From positions 62,001 to 126,000 of the forward strand of contig JAHHHJ010000007.1 in the NCBI GenBank assembly GCA_019359445.1: 64,000 nucleotides of DNA, written 5' to 3'. A model generated the notes under the pieces. That model did not search any database, was not told the origin of the DNA, and saw nothing but the letters and a program-made list of their open reading frames with translations. The position numbers and the translations under genes were made by a program. The DNA comes from Kastovskya adunca ATA6-11-RM4 (GTDB taxonomy: Bacteria > Cyanobacteriota > Cyanobacteriia > Cyanobacteriales > Coleofasciculaceae). Of the stretch, positions 26,182-36,252 are shown one piece after another (within the stretch, counting starts at the first letter, position 1; each line of letters starts with the position of its first letter).

Positions 26182-27762
26182 ATGTCCAAGGTTCTCGTCT
26201 CCGACCCAATTGACCAAGCTGGAATTGATATCCTGTCGCAAGTTGCTCAAGTGGATGTCAAAACAAACCTTTCGCCAGCAGAGCTAGCTGAGATTATCTC
26301 AGATTACGACGCACTGATGATTCGCTCTGGAACGCGTGTTACCCAGGAAATCATTGAAGCGGGTACACAGCTAAAAATTATTGGACGTGCAGGTGTCGGC
26401 GTCGATAACGTCGATGTTCCGGCGGCTACCCGGAGAGGAATTGTTGTTGTCAACTCTCCTGAAGGCAACACCATTGCTGCAGCTGAACACGCCCTAGCAA
26501 TGATGCTTTCTCTATCTCGCCACATTCCTGAAGCTAACCAGTCGGTAAAAAATGCCCTGTGGAACCGTAAGGAATTTGTGGGAGCGGAAGTCTACAAAAA
26601 AACCTTAGGGGTTGTGGGCTTGGGAAAAATCGGCTCTCATGTGGCGACGGTAGCACGAGCAATGGGAATGAAGTTACTGGCGTATGACCCTTTTATTTCT
26701 ATTGAACGCGCCGATCAACTAGGCTGTCGCTTGGTGGATATGGACTTGCTATTGCAAGAATCTGACTACATTACCCTGCACATCCCGAAGACACCAGAGA
26801 CAGCTCACCTGATTAATGCCGAATCCCTGGCGAAGATGAAGCCCACGGCTCGGATTATCAACTGTGCTAGAGGCGGCATCATTGACGAAAATGCTCTGGG
26901 AGAGGCGCTGCAAGCTGGCACAATCGCGGGTGCAGCGTTAGATGTGTTTGAGCAAGAACCGTTGGGAGAATCCTCTTTGCGATCGCTCGGTAAGGAAATT
27001 ATCCTCACTCCTCACCTAGGTGCATCTACAGCTGAAGCACAAGTTAATGTCGCCATTGACGTTGCCGAACAAATCCGCGATGTGCTTTTAGGTTTATCTG
27101 CCCGTTCAGCGGTGAATATTCCGGGCTTGCGTCCCGATGTCTTGGAAAAACTCAAGCCCTACCTGAAGTTGGCAGAAACCCTAGGTACTTTGGTAGGACA
27201 GCTAGCAGGCGGACGGATTGATTTATTAAATGTCCGCTTGCAAGGGGAACTGGCAATTAATGAAAGCCAACCCCTAGTGGTAGCTGCTCTCAAAGGGTTG
27301 CTATCTCAAGCTCTGCGGGAGCGCGTTAATTACGTCAATGCCAGTATTGAGGCAAAAGAACGGGGAATTCGGGTCATTGAAACCAGAGATACCTCTGTAA
27401 AAGACTATTCCGGTTCATTGCTGCTGTCGGCAAAAGGTTCTCTTGGGGAGCATTCTGTCACTGGGGCTTTGTTTGGTGATGGGGAAATTCGCATTACTAG
27501 TCTTGACGAATTTCCGATTAATGTCCCCCCGACTAATTACATGCTGTTTACCCTGCACCGTGACATGCCGGGAATCATTGGTAAGATTGGTTCTCTCTTG
27601 GGGAGCTTTAATGTCAATATCGCCAGTATGCAAGTCGGGCGCAAAATTGTGCGCGGTGATGCGGTGATGGCGTTAAGCATTGATGACCCCTTACCCGAAG
27701 GAATTTTGTCAGAAATTACTAAAGTTCCAGGAATTCGTGACGCTTACACCGTAACCTTGTGA
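26182..27762 (+). CDS. serA: D-3-phosphoglycerate dehydrogenase
   Basis: First enzyme of serine synthesis from 3-phosphoglycerate. The 526-residue long form has GRAGVGVDNVDVPAAT, the NAD-binding GVVGLGKIGSHVA, NCARGGIIDENAL, and the catalytic His in LTPHLGASTAEAQ. These are followed by an allosteric substrate-binding domain and a C-terminal ACT domain (MLFTLHRDMPGIIGKIGSLLG). ACT implies serine feedback. It is followed after 77 bases, which include a short GACTCAGGACTCAG repeat, by prmA on the same strand. Confidence 0.96.
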   Translation: MSKVLVSDPIDQAGIDILSQVAQVDVKTNLSPAELAEIISDYDALMIRSGTRVTQEIIEAGTQLKIIGRAGVGVDNVDVPAATRRGIVVVNSPEGNTIAAAEHALAMMLSLSRHIPEANQSVKNALWNRKEFVGAEVYKKTLGVVGLGKIGSHVATVARAMGMKLLAYDPFISIERADQLGCRLVDMDLLLQESDYITLHIPKTPETAHLINAESLAKMKPTARIINCARGGIIDENALGEALQAGTIAGAALDVFEQEPLGESSLRSLGKEIILTPHLGASTAEAQVNVAIDVAEQIRDVLLGLSARSAVNIPGLRPDVLEKLKPYLKLAETLGTLVGQLAGGRIDLLNVRLQGELAINESQPLVVAALKGLLSQALRERVNYVNASIEAKERGIRVIETRDTSVKDYSGSLLLSAKGSLGEHSVTGALFGDGEIRITSLDEFPINVPPTNYMLFTLHRDMPGIIGKIGSLLGSFNVNIASMQVGRKIVRGDAVMALSIDDPLPEGILSEITKVPGIRDAYTVTL

Positions 27763-27839
27763 GTGTTGAATCGGTGAGTGCTGAGTGGTGAAATCGCGCC
27801 TCACCCAGGACTCACCAATTCAGGACTCAGGACTCAGAA

Positions 27840-28730
27840 ATGGTAAATAGCTGGTGGGAAATTCAAGTACTCTGTGACTCTGCTATGGAAGATTCCCTCT
27901 TCTGGCGGTTGGAGTCATTTGGCTGTCGAGGGACATCTAGTGAAGTCAAGCACTCTCACCTAGTACGGGCGTATCTGCCGCAAGTTCAGGCGGAGCTTTT
28001 AGATTTGGCAGCGTTGTCGCTGTGGATACGCCAGGATGCCCTAGCAATGGGATTGTCCTTGCCCGTCGTTCAGTGGCATCTAATTGATGAGGAGGACTGG
28101 GCAAGCGGTTGGAAGCAATATTGGCAACCGCAAGAAATTGGCGATCGCATTTTAATCTACCCCGCCTGGTTGCCTCTACCTGAACCCTCAGAACGGCTAT
28201 TGCTGCGCCTCGATCCGGGTGCGGCGTTTGGTACAGGCACTCATGCAACAACTCAATTGTGTCTGGAATCGTTAGAAATGCGTCTAAGTGACGGTGCCAG
28301 CAATATAGTTGTGGCGGACATTGGTTGTGGTTCAGGAATTCTCTCTATTGCTGCTATTCTCTTGGGGGCTGAACAGGCGTACAGCGTCGATGTTGACCCC
28401 TTAGCGGTGCGTGCCGCTCGCAGTAACCGAGATTTGAATCAAGTTAGTTCAAATCAGATGATCGTGGAAAAAGGCAGCGTAGAGCGCATCCTCAAGCTCA
28501 ATGGCGGTAAGTTGGTTGATGGCATTCTCTGCAACATTCTTGCCGAGGTAATTATCGATCTAATTCCAGGGATGAGTGCGATCGCTAGTCCGAAATGTTG
28601 GGGAATCCTCAGCGGCATTCTCTTAGACCAGGCAAAACCCATTGCCGATACCCTAGAGCAGCATGGCTGGATAGTCGCGACCCTATGGAAGCGTCAAGAT
28701 TGGTGTTGCTTTAATATTCGTCGCTCTTAG
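27840..28730 (+). CDS. prmA: Ribosomal protein L11 methyltransferase
   Basis: SAM-dependent enzyme that trimethylates ribosomal protein L11. The 296 residues comprise an N-terminal L11-recognition domain and a Rossmann domain with [18 protein letters not shown], the SAM loop [29 protein letters not shown] and [11 protein letters not shown]. The start ATG is immediately after the repeat tract that ends the serA-prmA spacer. Confidence 0.93.
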   Translation: MVNSWWEIQVLCDSAMEDSLFWRLESFGCRGTSSEVKHSHLVRAYLPQVQAELLDLAALSLWIRQDALAMGLSLPVVQWHLIDEEDWASGWKQYWQPQEIGDRILIYPAWLPLPEPSERLLLRLDPGAAFGTGTHATTQLCLESLEMRLSDGASNIVVADIGCGSGILSIAAILLGAEQAYSVDVDPLAVRAARSNRDLNQVSSNQMIVEKGSVERILKLNGGKLVDGILCNILAEVIIDLIPGMSAIASPKCWGILSGILLDQAKPIADTLEQHGWIVATLWKRQDWCCFNIRRS

Positions 28731-28737
28731 GTAGATT

Positions 28738-28895
28738 AGGGGGAGCAGGGGAGCGGGGGAGCAGGCTTCGACGTGAGACTTCGGCGTGAGCTCAGTCGAA
28801 CGCTCAGCCGAACGGGAGAGGAAGAGAACCAATAACTGAATTCACCCTTCATACTTCACCCTTCATACTTCACCCTTCATCCTTCATCCTTCATA
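28738..28895. repeat. Composite repeat tract between prmA and the cpc operon
   Basis: GGGGAGCAGGGGAGCGGGGG is followed by a palindrome-rich piece (GCTTCGACGTGAGACTTCGG, GAGCTCAGTCGAACGCTCAG) and by four units of CACCCTTCATACTT. The middle piece recurs in reverse complement at about 40600-40685, which shows it is a dispersed element. Confidence 0.85.
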
Positions 28896-28900
28896 AAACT

Positions 28901-28987
28901 ACTGGGTCTAGCTGTCATTAATACTGACGATTAACTAGGCGCAAATCGCGTTAGTTAGCTGTCGGCTCAATGATAACTAGACCCAGT
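28901..28987. repeat. Long inverted repeat (cruciform) at the 3' end of the cpc operon
   Basis: ACTGGGTCTAG at 28901-28911 pairs perfectly with CTAGACCCAGT at 28977-28987, extended imperfectly by TCATT/AATGA. Inside is a second hairpin around GCGCAAATCGCG. The structure lies 27 bases after the last cpcG stop, so it may terminate or protect the 3' end of the operon transcript. It could equally be a small mobile element. Confidence 0.65.
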
Positions 28988-29013
28988 TAATCAGGTTAGT
29001 TTAGGGCGATCGC

Positions 29014-29775
29014 TTAACGGCTACCCCGGTTAGGGACTTTGTTCAAGTAATCAATATCATGCGCTGAGACCCGTTGGGCATAGTTGCGCTTGGTATTGAC
29101 GGCGGCAGCCATATCGCGGTATTTACGGGGGTCACCTTCTTGGAGTTGGCGTTCCTGGTATTTGCGGCTGAAGACTTTCTCCACAGCAAAGCGCCAATCG
29201 GTTCTGACGGTGCCGACAGTCTCGCGGAAGTCTTCGCCGTAGCGAGGAGTCACGAGATTGAACGGGCGACCTTCCATCCGCTTGCGCTGGTAAGGAACGA
29301 TCGATTCACCAAAGGCTTCGTTGTACTCTTCGCTGTCGATTAAGGCATCGACAAAGCCGCCCCAACCCAAAGTGGCGATTTTAATTGACCAAGCAATTTC
29401 TTCCTCTTTGTTATAGGGGGAGCGACCTAGAAGGCGCTTCAGGCAAACTTCAACTAAGCGATAGTTGTTGTTTGTAGCGACAACCAGGTTATAAAACGCC
29501 TCAGATTTGGCGAGACCACGGATAAAATCGCGGACAGTAATTGCCCCAATTTTGAGCTGGGATTCAAAGTTTCCCTGACGGTTTGCTCGCAGGGTTTGAT
29601 GCTCGCTGAAGACCTGACGATAAGAAGCGTTAATCAAATCGCGGATCTCAGCGGGAGAACTACAGTTTTCTGTCCGGTAGATGTAGGGAGTATCTTCATT
29701 CAAGTCAGCCGTACCGAAGCTACGGACGCGCTGATTTTGAGAGGCTGGTTTGTATTCAAGTAAGGGCAATGGCAT
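29014..29775 (-). CDS. cpcG: Phycobilisome rod-core linker CpcG (third copy)
   Basis: Joins phycocyanin rods to the allophycocyanin core. The 253 residues start with the standard [17 protein letters not shown] and carry one linker domain at about 20-150 ([67 protein letters not shown]). The C-terminal part has [14 protein letters not shown] and a basic tail. There is no hydrophobic C-terminal helix, so it is CpcG and not the membrane-linked CpcL type. It is last in the cpc operon. Confidence 0.93.
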   Translation of the reverse strand: MPLPLLEYKPASQNQRVRSFGTADLNEDTPYIYRTENCSSPAEIRDLINASYRQVFSEHQTLRANRQGNFESQLKIGAITVRDFIRGLAKSEAFYNLVVATNNNYRLVEVCLKRLLGRSPYNKEEEIAWSIKIATLGWGGFVDALIDSEEYNEAFGESIVPYQRKRMEGRPFNLVTPRYGEDFRETVGTVRTDWRFAVEKVFSRKYQERQLQEGDPRKYRDMAAAVNTKRNYAQRVSAHDIDYLNKVPNRGSR

Positions 29776-29886
29776 GCCTAAATCTCCATGAAAAAGAATG
29801 TGGAAAAGTTTACTTGGTTGAGAGGGTGGAAGGTTTAGATGAGGCTTTAAACCTTGAAACTCACCAAAACACTTACACTCCCTTAA

Positions 29887-30627
29887 CTACCGTAGAGGAA
29901 AACTGGCAGTGGGATTGATCGACGCAGAGACTTTCTCAGTTTTTTCCCGTGTCATGTCGGGAATTTTGATGTTTGCTGTCTGCACAGGCTCGTACTTGAC
30001 AGGAGTAGTCTTCACTGACCGCGCCATGTCTAGGAAGTTGTTGATATCGCCCCACTTGTAGCGATCGCTTTCTAGTTTGTCGCGCCAGTAATTGCCGTAG
30101 CGGGGAGTCACCAAGTTAAAGGGACGATTTTTGTAGCGACGGCGCTGGTAAGGTACGGTGTTATCGCCAAAGGTCTCTTGGTACTCGTTGCTATCAATTA
30201 GCGCATCGACAAAGCCGCCCCAACCGCCGGAGGCAATTTTGATTGACCAAGCAATTTCTTCATCTCTGTTGTAGGGAGCGCGACCGAGGAAGCGCTTTAG
30301 GCAAACTTCAACTAGACGATAGTTGGAGTTTGGCTCTACAACCAAGCGATAAAATGCCTCAGATTTAGTAATTCCTCGGATGAAGTTCCGCACAGTAATT
30401 GCCCGGTTTTTCAGTTGAGATTCTAAGTTTCCCTGACGGTTAGACTGCAAAATCGCATGTTCACTAAAGATTTGCCGATAAGCTGCCCAGATTAATTCCT
30501 GAACATCATTGCTATCGGTGCAATCTTCAATCCGATAAATCCAGGGAGTATCTTCACTAGGGACTTCGTATCCGGAAACTCGCTGGTTCTGCGAGGAGGG
30601 TTTGTATTCTAGTAAAGGTATTGCCAT
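29887..30627 (-). CDS. cpcG: Phycobilisome rod-core linker CpcG (second copy)
   Basis: 246 residues, clearly paralogous to the genes on both sides. The linker domain is nearly the same as in the third copy ([54 protein letters not shown]). The C-terminal 60 residues differ and end in a Thr/Lys-rich tail, KTEKVSASINPTASFPLR. Different tails in CpcG paralogues are thought to set different core contacts. The gap to the next gene is 111 bases. Confidence 0.93.
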   Translation of the reverse strand: MAIPLLEYKPSSQNQRVSGYEVPSEDTPWIYRIEDCTDSNDVQELIWAAYRQIFSEHAILQSNRQGNLESQLKNRAITVRNFIRGITKSEAFYRLVVEPNSNYRLVEVCLKRFLGRAPYNRDEEIAWSIKIASGGWGGFVDALIDSNEYQETFGDNTVPYQRRRYKNRPFNLVTPRYGNYWRDKLESDRYKWGDINNFLDMARSVKTTPVKYEPVQTANIKIPDMTREKTEKVSASINPTASFPLR

Positions 30628-30789
30628 TGTTGAGTTTTGATTGGGGAATTGAGGGGTAAAAACTGAAATTCAAGTGTTATGAATAATGATTAGCAAGTTC
30701 TTGATTCTCACCTCAAAACATGCTGTTCCTTTTCCCTAGGGCAGGCGCGATCGCTTAGGATTCGGTCATCACTCATAACTTTCGTCTCT

Positions 30790-31614
30790 TTAAACTTTAG
30801 GAGTTTGGGGAAGATAGCGATAGGGCAATGCTACCTGGGTGGGCGCACCAGATGATTGGGGTTGGGCAGCTTCACGAGTGGTGTCAAGCAGTTCCATCGT
30901 TTTGATTTTAGAGGTGACGCTGGCGACGGTTCGCTGATAGTTGCGCTCGTTAGGCTTGAGGCTGCGAGCCATATCAATGAAGTTGCTAGGAATTCCCTGA
31001 GCACCTTTTTGTCCCTTGCCGCGTGTAATGGGATAGTAGGAACGACCTTCTAAAGCAATTTGACGTGTTCGCCAGTAGTCGCTATAGCGGGGGTTTACCA
31101 GGTTAAAGGGGCGGTCTTGGAACCGACGACGCTGGTAAGGAACGATCTCATTGCCAAAGTTCTGAAGGTATTCTTCGCTATCAACAACAGCATCGATAAA
31201 GCCGAATAATCCTTTAGTGGCAATGACAATCGACCAAGCAATTTGCTCGTCTTTGCCGTAGGTGGCGCGTCCGAGAAAGCGCTTGAAGGTGATGTCCACT
31301 ACTCGGTAGTTATCGTTGGTTTCTACAACGAGTTGCCGATAGACATCAGATTTTCCCAGCCCCCGAATAAACTCTCTGACGGAAATTGCATGATTGCTGA
31401 GCTGAGATTCCAGATTAGACTGGCGGTTTTTTTCTAAAATCAGATGTTCACCGAAAATTTGGCGATATGCTGCCCAAATTATTTCCTTAACTTCACTCGA
31501 GGAGCTAGTAGCTTTGAATCGATAAATTGGGGAGTCATCCTCATCAGGAACTTCGTACCCATTAACCCGTTGGTTTTGAGTTTTTGGTTTAGATTCTAGT
31601 AGTGGCAGTGACAT
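30790..31614 (-). CDS. cpcG: Phycobilisome rod-core linker CpcG (first copy)
   Basis: 274 residues, the most divergent of the three. The linker domain has KEIIWAAYRQIFGEHLI, ISVREFIRGLGKSDVYR, FKRFLGRATYGKDEQ and FGFIDAVVDSEEYLQNFG. The tail is longer, with PITRGKGQKGAQGIPSNFI and a Gln/Ser/Ala-rich end. It starts 18 bases after cpcF and is therefore co-transcribed with the lyase genes. No membrane helix. Confidence 0.93.
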   Translation of the reverse strand: MSLPLLESKPKTQNQRVNGYEVPDEDDSPIYRFKATSSSSEVKEIIWAAYRQIFGEHLILEKNRQSNLESQLSNHAISVREFIRGLGKSDVYRQLVVETNDNYRVVDITFKRFLGRATYGKDEQIAWSIVIATKGLFGFIDAVVDSEEYLQNFGNEIVPYQRRRFQDRPFNLVNPRYSDYWRTRQIALEGRSYYPITRGKGQKGAQGIPSNFIDMARSLKPNERNYQRTVASVTSKIKTMELLDTTREAAQPQSSGAPTQVALPYRYLPQTPKV

Positions 31615-31632
31615 TTTTTTATTGATTCGTTA

Positions 31633-32265
31633 TTAGTTGGAAGTGGAAGTTAATGAACTTAAGGCAAATTTGATTCTCGCTTTGACAGCGCGATCGCTTT
31701 CTTCTGGAAGCAATTGTTCCAATAGTGATTGAGTGGGCGATCGCCAATCAGTGGCATTGTTTGCCAAGGATTGTAAGCCAACGACAGCACTGTAGCGGAT
31801 TGCCCAGTCGCTGTCTTTTGAGATTTGCTCAAGTGTCTTAAACGCTTGGGTTTGAGCTGCCGCGCTCTGTTCTGGTGGTTGGTGCCAATCCAGTTTCCCT
31901 AGCCCTTTAGCGGCGGCACGACGAACGCTGGGGGCAAAGTCTGTGGTAGCCGCCGCTACTAAAACTTCTAAGGCGCGGGGGTCAGCGATCTCGGCTAAAG
32001 CACGGATTGAATAAGCCCTAGCGCCGTAGTTATAACCATCCAACTGTGACAGCAATGGTGGCACGGCAGGTTTTCCCAGCTGAACTAAGCCGTCTACCGC
32101 CGCTAATGCTGCACCGGGATTGTTATAGCCAAAGACTGCAATCAAGCTGGGAATGACGGCTTCAGATTGAGTGGCTGCCAATGCCCGAACCGACGCCACC
32201 AAACTTGCGGCAGAGTCTGCTTGTTCTACCGCTTGGATAAGTTGCTGGATCTGAGCGTTGGTCAT
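31633..32265 (-). CDS. cpcF: Phycocyanobilin lyase subunit CpcF
   Basis: Works as a heterodimer with CpcE to attach phycocyanobilin to Cys84 of the phycocyanin alpha subunit. The 210 residues are built of HEAT-like repeats (AVIPSLIAVFGYNNPGAAL, PLLSQLDGYNYGARAYSIRALAEI, PSVRRAAAKGLGKL, WAIRYSAVVGLQSLA). Order and spacing after cpcE (41 bases) fit the canonical operon. Confidence 0.93.
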   Translation of the reverse strand: MTNAQIQQLIQAVEQADSAASLVASVRALAATQSEAVIPSLIAVFGYNNPGAALAAVDGLVQLGKPAVPPLLSQLDGYNYGARAYSIRALAEIADPRALEVLVAAATTDFAPSVRRAAAKGLGKLDWHQPPEQSAAAQTQAFKTLEQISKDSDWAIRYSAVVGLQSLANNATDWRSPTQSLLEQLLPEESDRAVKARIKFALSSLTSTSN

Positions 32266-32306
32266 TGGTTGGTTGTTCAGTTGTCAAGAAAAATAGACAA
32301 TTGACC

Positions 32307-33134
32307 TTATAACAGCGAATCCATCAGGGTCATTACCCGGATGGCATCAACACAGAGCGCATCAGCATCTGTTGATGCCAGTTGATGTTCTAGCAGTCCT
32401 TTGAGGGCAATCAGCTTGAAGCTGTTTTCGGCGGGTGCCTTGGCGATCGCTTCGGCGGCGCTCAAGTACCCAATCGCCCCTAAATCGGACAAGGCGACGC
32501 GCCGTAAGCTGACATCGGCATCGTTGAGAGCGGCGACTAGACGCTCGCCGTACGCCTTTTCTCCGGTCAACTGGTACAACGCTCGCGTCGTCGCGTACTG
32601 AACACGCTTGACTGGATGTTGCAGGAAGGGCTTAATCAAAGGAATTGCCTCGGTCACCTTTATGGTTCCCAAGGCTTCGATGACCGCTTCATAGGGTTGA
32701 TTCAGATGAGGGCGTCCGGGAACGCGGACAGCCGCCTCTACACCTCCTGCTAGAAGCTGCATTAAGGCAGGAGCCGCCACCGGGTCAGCCAGCATCTCTA
32801 AAGACTGGGCAGCGGCTTCACGGACATAGAAGTCGGAGCAGTCCAAACACTGAATTAGTCCGGAGACTGCTCGTTTATCTCCCAGCTTTCCCAATGCCCT
32901 CGCTGCATTGCGTCGCAGAGGGTATCCTCCTAGTTCTGTCCGGTCGGCTTCGTCATCTAATGCCTTAATTAGTAAATCCACCGCCACGGCGTCACGGATG
33001 CGAAATTTGCCCAACCACCAAGCTGAGTAGTAGCGCAGACTCAAATCCGGGCCACGCAAATTGGCGATCGCTGTTTCTAAGGTGAGTTGTGGGGCGTTAG
33101 GATCTGGAGAAACCTCAGGACTGAACTCCGACAT
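32307..33134 (-). CDS. cpcE: Phycocyanobilin lyase subunit CpcE
   Basis: 275 residues of HEAT repeats: LSLRYYSAWWLGKFRIRDA near the start, NAARALGKLGDKRAVSGLI, FYVREAAAQSLEMLADPVA, and LRRVALSDLGAIGYLSAAEA. It is the CpcA-Cys84 lyase partner of CpcF. It starts 24 bases after cpcD. No defects seen. Confidence 0.94.
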   Translation of the reverse strand: MSEFSPEVSPDPNAPQLTLETAIANLRGPDLSLRYYSAWWLGKFRIRDAVAVDLLIKALDDEADRTELGGYPLRRNAARALGKLGDKRAVSGLIQCLDCSDFYVREAAAQSLEMLADPVAAPALMQLLAGGVEAAVRVPGRPHLNQPYEAVIEALGTIKVTEAIPLIKPFLQHPVKRVQYATTRALYQLTGEKAYGERLVAALNDADVSLRRVALSDLGAIGYLSAAEAIAKAPAENSFKLIALKGLLEHQLASTDADALCVDAIRVMTLMDSLL

Positions 33135-33158
33135 TAGATATTAGCCTTTTGCTGTTAC

Positions 33159-33461
33159 CTAGGAATGGGAGGATGTGGCTTTGGCTTTGGTTTTACTTTC
33201 ACCTTCACCTTCAGCCTTCAATGCCGACTCTGCCGTCAAAATCTCAATATTGACAATTTTGCCGCCCATCCGAGCAATACGCTGCATCTCCTCACTCATC
33301 CGGTTGTAGGGAACCGTCATGAACACGCTTCCACTACGGCGAATGTCGTAGTTATTTTTGTCGTTTTCGTCGTTTTGCCGCAAGCCTACTACTTCATAGC
33401 GAAACATACGGCTACTTGCTGAATTTAAACCACCTGAGCCGACTGTTGTTTGACCAAACAT
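33159..33461 (-). CDS. cpcD: Phycobilisome rod-capping linker CpcD
   Basis: Caps the distal end of phycocyanin rods. The 100 residues contain the CpcD domain: FRYEVVGLRQ, RRSGSVFMTVPYNRMSEEMQ and RIARMGGKIVNIEIL. The domain ends near residue 82, and an extra tail of about 18 residues rich in Glu, Lys and Ser follows, longer than the usual 80-residue protein. The same domain occurs at the end of the adjacent CpcC. Confidence 0.93.
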   Translation of the reverse strand: MFGQTTVGSGGLNSASSRMFRYEVVGLRQNDENDKNNYDIRRSGSVFMTVPYNRMSEEMQRIARMGGKIVNIEILTAESALKAEGEGESKTKAKATSSHS

Positions 33462-33561
33462 TGATTTTAGATCTCCTGGGATTAGGTTAAACAGGGCAGA
33501 GGCAAAAGGTCAGAAGTTAGAGGTTTGTTGCTTCTCGCCCCTATCCCCTGACTTCTAGCCT

Positions 33562-34422
33562 CTAAGCTGGGGTAATGCTGACGATTTTGCCGCCTTGACG
33601 CTGAACTTGCTGCATTTTTTCAGACAAGCGTTCGTAAGGCACCATAATCGCTGTACTACTGCGGCGAATTTTTGGATAGCCGGGGTTCAAAAGACCTGTA
33701 ACTTCCATGCGATAAACGCGATCGCTTGTGCCGACAGCATTCCCGATACACTTTTGGGGAGTAATATCTTGAGACGCCCGGAAAGACCAACCCGCTGTGG
33801 GGCCGGAGGGGCCAACAATAGTAGAGACGCTATTGGCGGCTAATTCTCTTGCCAAGCGAGGCGATTTGCCTTCTACTTGAGCGTTATCGCTATTGGCATA
33901 GCCGCGATATAACCGGAACATGCGGTTAAACCCTGCGGTTTTTTGACCCGTTTGGATGGTAAATCCCCGGTAGTAAGGCACGATATTGTCGCCGAAGTTT
34001 GTTGTATACTCCGTGGAGTCAATATAGGAGTCAATCTCCGCGTCGTACCCTTCTTCTTGATACAAGTCAAGGTGGAAAATTACCTCTGACTCATCATAGG
34101 GGGCTCGCCCCAATAGATGTTTGTAGTTGAGTTCTATAAAGCGGGTTTGGAAATGGTTGTAGAAAAACTTGGTTTTGTATAGCTCCGATTTGGCAAGAGC
34201 ACGCACAAATTCCCTTACCGTCATGTTGCCATCACGCAAAAGGGATTCAGCGCTAATCAATCGTTCCGACTTCATTAGATAGTCGTTGCCCAGAACCTGC
34301 CGATACACAGCACGAATGACTAATTCAACTTCATCTTTCGTGGCGTTTTGGCGTAGTTCAATTCTCGGAGCATCGCTAAAGGCTGAGGTTCCCAGCCGTG
34401 ATGCTGCTGATGTAATCGGCAT
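33562..34422 (-). CDS. cpcC: Phycocyanin rod linker CpcC
   Basis: 286 residues. An N-terminal linker domain ([72 protein letters not shown]) is followed by a CpcD-like C-terminal domain ([43 protein letters not shown]). It links hexameric phycocyanin discs within rods. Only one cpcC copy is present. It is separated from cpcA by a large hairpin (34536-34601). Confidence 0.95.
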   Translation of the reverse strand: MPITSAASRLGTSAFSDAPRIELRQNATKDEVELVIRAVYRQVLGNDYLMKSERLISAESLLRDGNMTVREFVRALAKSELYKTKFFYNHFQTRFIELNYKHLLGRAPYDESEVIFHLDLYQEEGYDAEIDSYIDSTEYTTNFGDNIVPYYRGFTIQTGQKTAGFNRMFRLYRGYANSDNAQVEGKSPRLARELAANSVSTIVGPSGPTAGWSFRASQDITPQKCIGNAVGTSDRVYRMEVTGLLNPGYPKIRRSSTAIMVPYERLSEKMQQVQRQGGKIVSITPA

Positions 34423-34535
34423 CTTTAAATTCTCCCAACAAGCAATTTTTTTTATCCTGATCTGGGGTTTTTAGTCGTTAACAGCTTGCTAAGGACTAAT
34501 GACCAGTACCCATTGACCTGACGATAGATACAACA

Positions 34536-34601
34536 AAGCCCGGAGAAGTAAGCAATTGAAGCGCTTTTTAGGCGTTCCACCCTGCTTACCTTTCCGGGCT
34601 T
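34536..34601 (-). terminator. Hairpin between cpcA and cpcC (partial terminator or processing site)
   Basis: On the minus strand AAGCCCGGAAAGGTAAGCA pairs with TGCTTACTTCTCCGGGCTT, with a small mismatch, enclosing a 30-base loop that itself contains GCGCTT. It starts 11 bases after the cpcA stop and is followed by TTTGTTG, not a clean T-run. In cpc operons a structure at this place is known to keep cpcBA message far more abundant than the linker message, and that role is inferred here. Confidence 0.65.
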
Positions 34602-34611
34602 CAAAGAGCCG

Positions 34612-35100
34612 TTAGCTCAGGGCGTTAATCGCGTAATCGAGGTAGGTGTTAGCTTCGTTAGCAGCTTGACCACTCAGACCATGGTTAGCTTTGACGTGCT
34701 TGAGGGCTTCAACGTACCAGCTAGGAGACAATTCAAAGGCACGGTTGATTTCATCTAAGCCAGCAACCAGGTACTCATCCATCGGGCCTGTGCCACCGGC
34801 AACTAGGCAGTAGGTCACCATGCGGAGGTAGTGGCCGATGTCGCGAGAGCACTTGGACTTACCACGGCTGTCAGAAGCATACTGAGGTCCCTGCATTTGG
34901 GTGGTGTATGGGAACTTCTGATAAACCGCTTGGGCAGCACCATCAGTCAACTGCTGAGCTTTTTGGGTCAAGGCACGAGCAGCTTCCATGCTAGCCTGGG
35001 CGCGGTCGAAACGACCGTTAACGGCTTGCAGTTCGGTGTTGCCTAAGAAACGTCCTTGAGTATCAGCAGCAGCGATCGCTTCGGTAATTGGAGTTTTCAT
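34612..35100 (-). CDS. cpcA: C-phycocyanin alpha subunit
   Basis: 162 residues, the standard length. The chromophore Cys84 lies in [15 protein letters not shown], and the sequence is typical throughout ([19 protein letters not shown] at the start, [11 protein letters not shown] at the end). It carries one phycocyanobilin attached by CpcE/F. Spacing to cpcB is 63 bases. Confidence 0.97.
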   Translation of the reverse strand: MKTPITEAIAAADTQGRFLGNTELQAVNGRFDRAQASMEAARALTQKAQQLTDGAAQAVYQKFPYTTQMQGPQYASDSRGKSKCSRDIGHYLRMVTYCLVAGGTGPMDEYLVAGLDEINRAFELSPSWYVEALKHVKANHGLSGQAANEANTYLDYAINALS

Positions 35101-35163
35101 GATTGAGCTATTTCCCTAGTTCTTGGTTCGAGGTTTTCACAACACAGTAGTCAGGCGTTGCGT

Positions 35164-35682
35164 TTAGGCAACAGCAGAGGCAGCGCGGTCGAAATAACCA
35201 GCAAGTTCAGACATCAATTGGCTGCAATCGCCTTGGGTGATGCCGTTAGGGTCGTTAGCGATCTTGACGGCAGCATCTTTCATCTTTTGCACGCCAGCGG
35301 AAACAGAACCACCAGGAACGCCTAGGGCTTGATAGGTTTCACGCAGTCCGTTGAGGCAGCGGTCATCGAGAACGCTGGAGTCCCCTGCCATCATTGCGTA
35401 GGTAACATAGCGCAAAATGATTTCCATATCGCGCAGGCAAGCAGCCATCCGACGGTTGGTGTAAGCATTTCCACCCGGCTGGATTAGCTGAGGTTGCTCC
35501 TCAAACAATGCACGAGCCGCGTCAGTCACGATGGAGTTGGCGCTGCTGGTGATGCGGTTGACGGTATCCATGCGCTTGTTGCCACCTTCGACCATTTTGG
35601 TCAAGGCATCCAATTGTTCCATGCTCAGGAACTCACCTTTGGAGTCGGCTTGAGAAACAACCTTTGCAAATGCGTCTAACAT
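35164..35682 (-). CDS. cpcB: C-phycocyanin beta subunit
   Basis: 172 residues. Bilin sites are Cys84 in [17 protein letters not shown] and Cys near 155 in [17 protein letters not shown]. Asn in [10 protein letters not shown] is the site methylated at its side chain in phycobiliproteins. It is the first gene of the operon, and a 570-base leader and promoter region lies upstream. Confidence 0.97.
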   Translation of the reverse strand: MLDAFAKVVSQADSKGEFLSMEQLDALTKMVEGGNKRMDTVNRITSSANSIVTDAARALFEEQPQLIQPGGNAYTNRRMAACLRDMEIILRYVTYAMMAGDSSVLDDRCLNGLRETYQALGVPGGSVSAGVQKMKDAAVKIANDPNGITQGDCSQLMSELAGYFDRAASAVA

Positions 35683-36252
35683 GAAGGATTCTCCTGCTTC
35701 TTGATTGAATTGAGTGTGATTTTAAAAACAGTTTGGGCAGGTCAAGCTTATTCAAGACTGTTGAACTAGCTTTTGTAGTTGGGTTGGTTCAATTTTTAGA
35801 CCTCTGCCAAACACAGTTTCAAGCTGCACATCAAGTAGTCTGCCATCTCACGAATGAGTGTGCAAACTAAGCGTCTTGAATTGTGAGAAAACTGTTTCTT
35901 TTTATGAGAAATGAGCAGACTTGATAAATCAGTATTGTGCTTAGCTTGTGTCTTTAATTGACCCCTACAGGTAACTTTTATACAACGCCATTGATGATTT
36001 ATTCATTACGATTCGTTAAGTTTTATCTAGTTAGGGTTGGTAATCTCAGCAAACCACGGCGTAGCTAGGGTTTGACGGATAAAGAAGTCAATAGTTTTGT
36101 AACAGAAGTCTTTCAGTATTTATACTCAGTGACCTTGATTGGCAGCAGTTGAATTACTAAAAATTTACAAAAGCTTTGATAAATCTGCGGTCTGCTAGAA
36201 ATTTTCCAAACCTGCTCAAGAAGTATTGTAAGTATTTGTAAAGATAGTTGAC
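35683..36252. promoter_or_regulatory. Upstream region of the cpc operon
   Basis: 570 bases between the cpcB start and the rluD-like stop, AT-rich in the part nearest the operon and without any gene. It must hold the strong cpc promoter. Long leaders are common for cpcB, but I could not fix a -10 element or transcript start. Confidence 0.55.
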
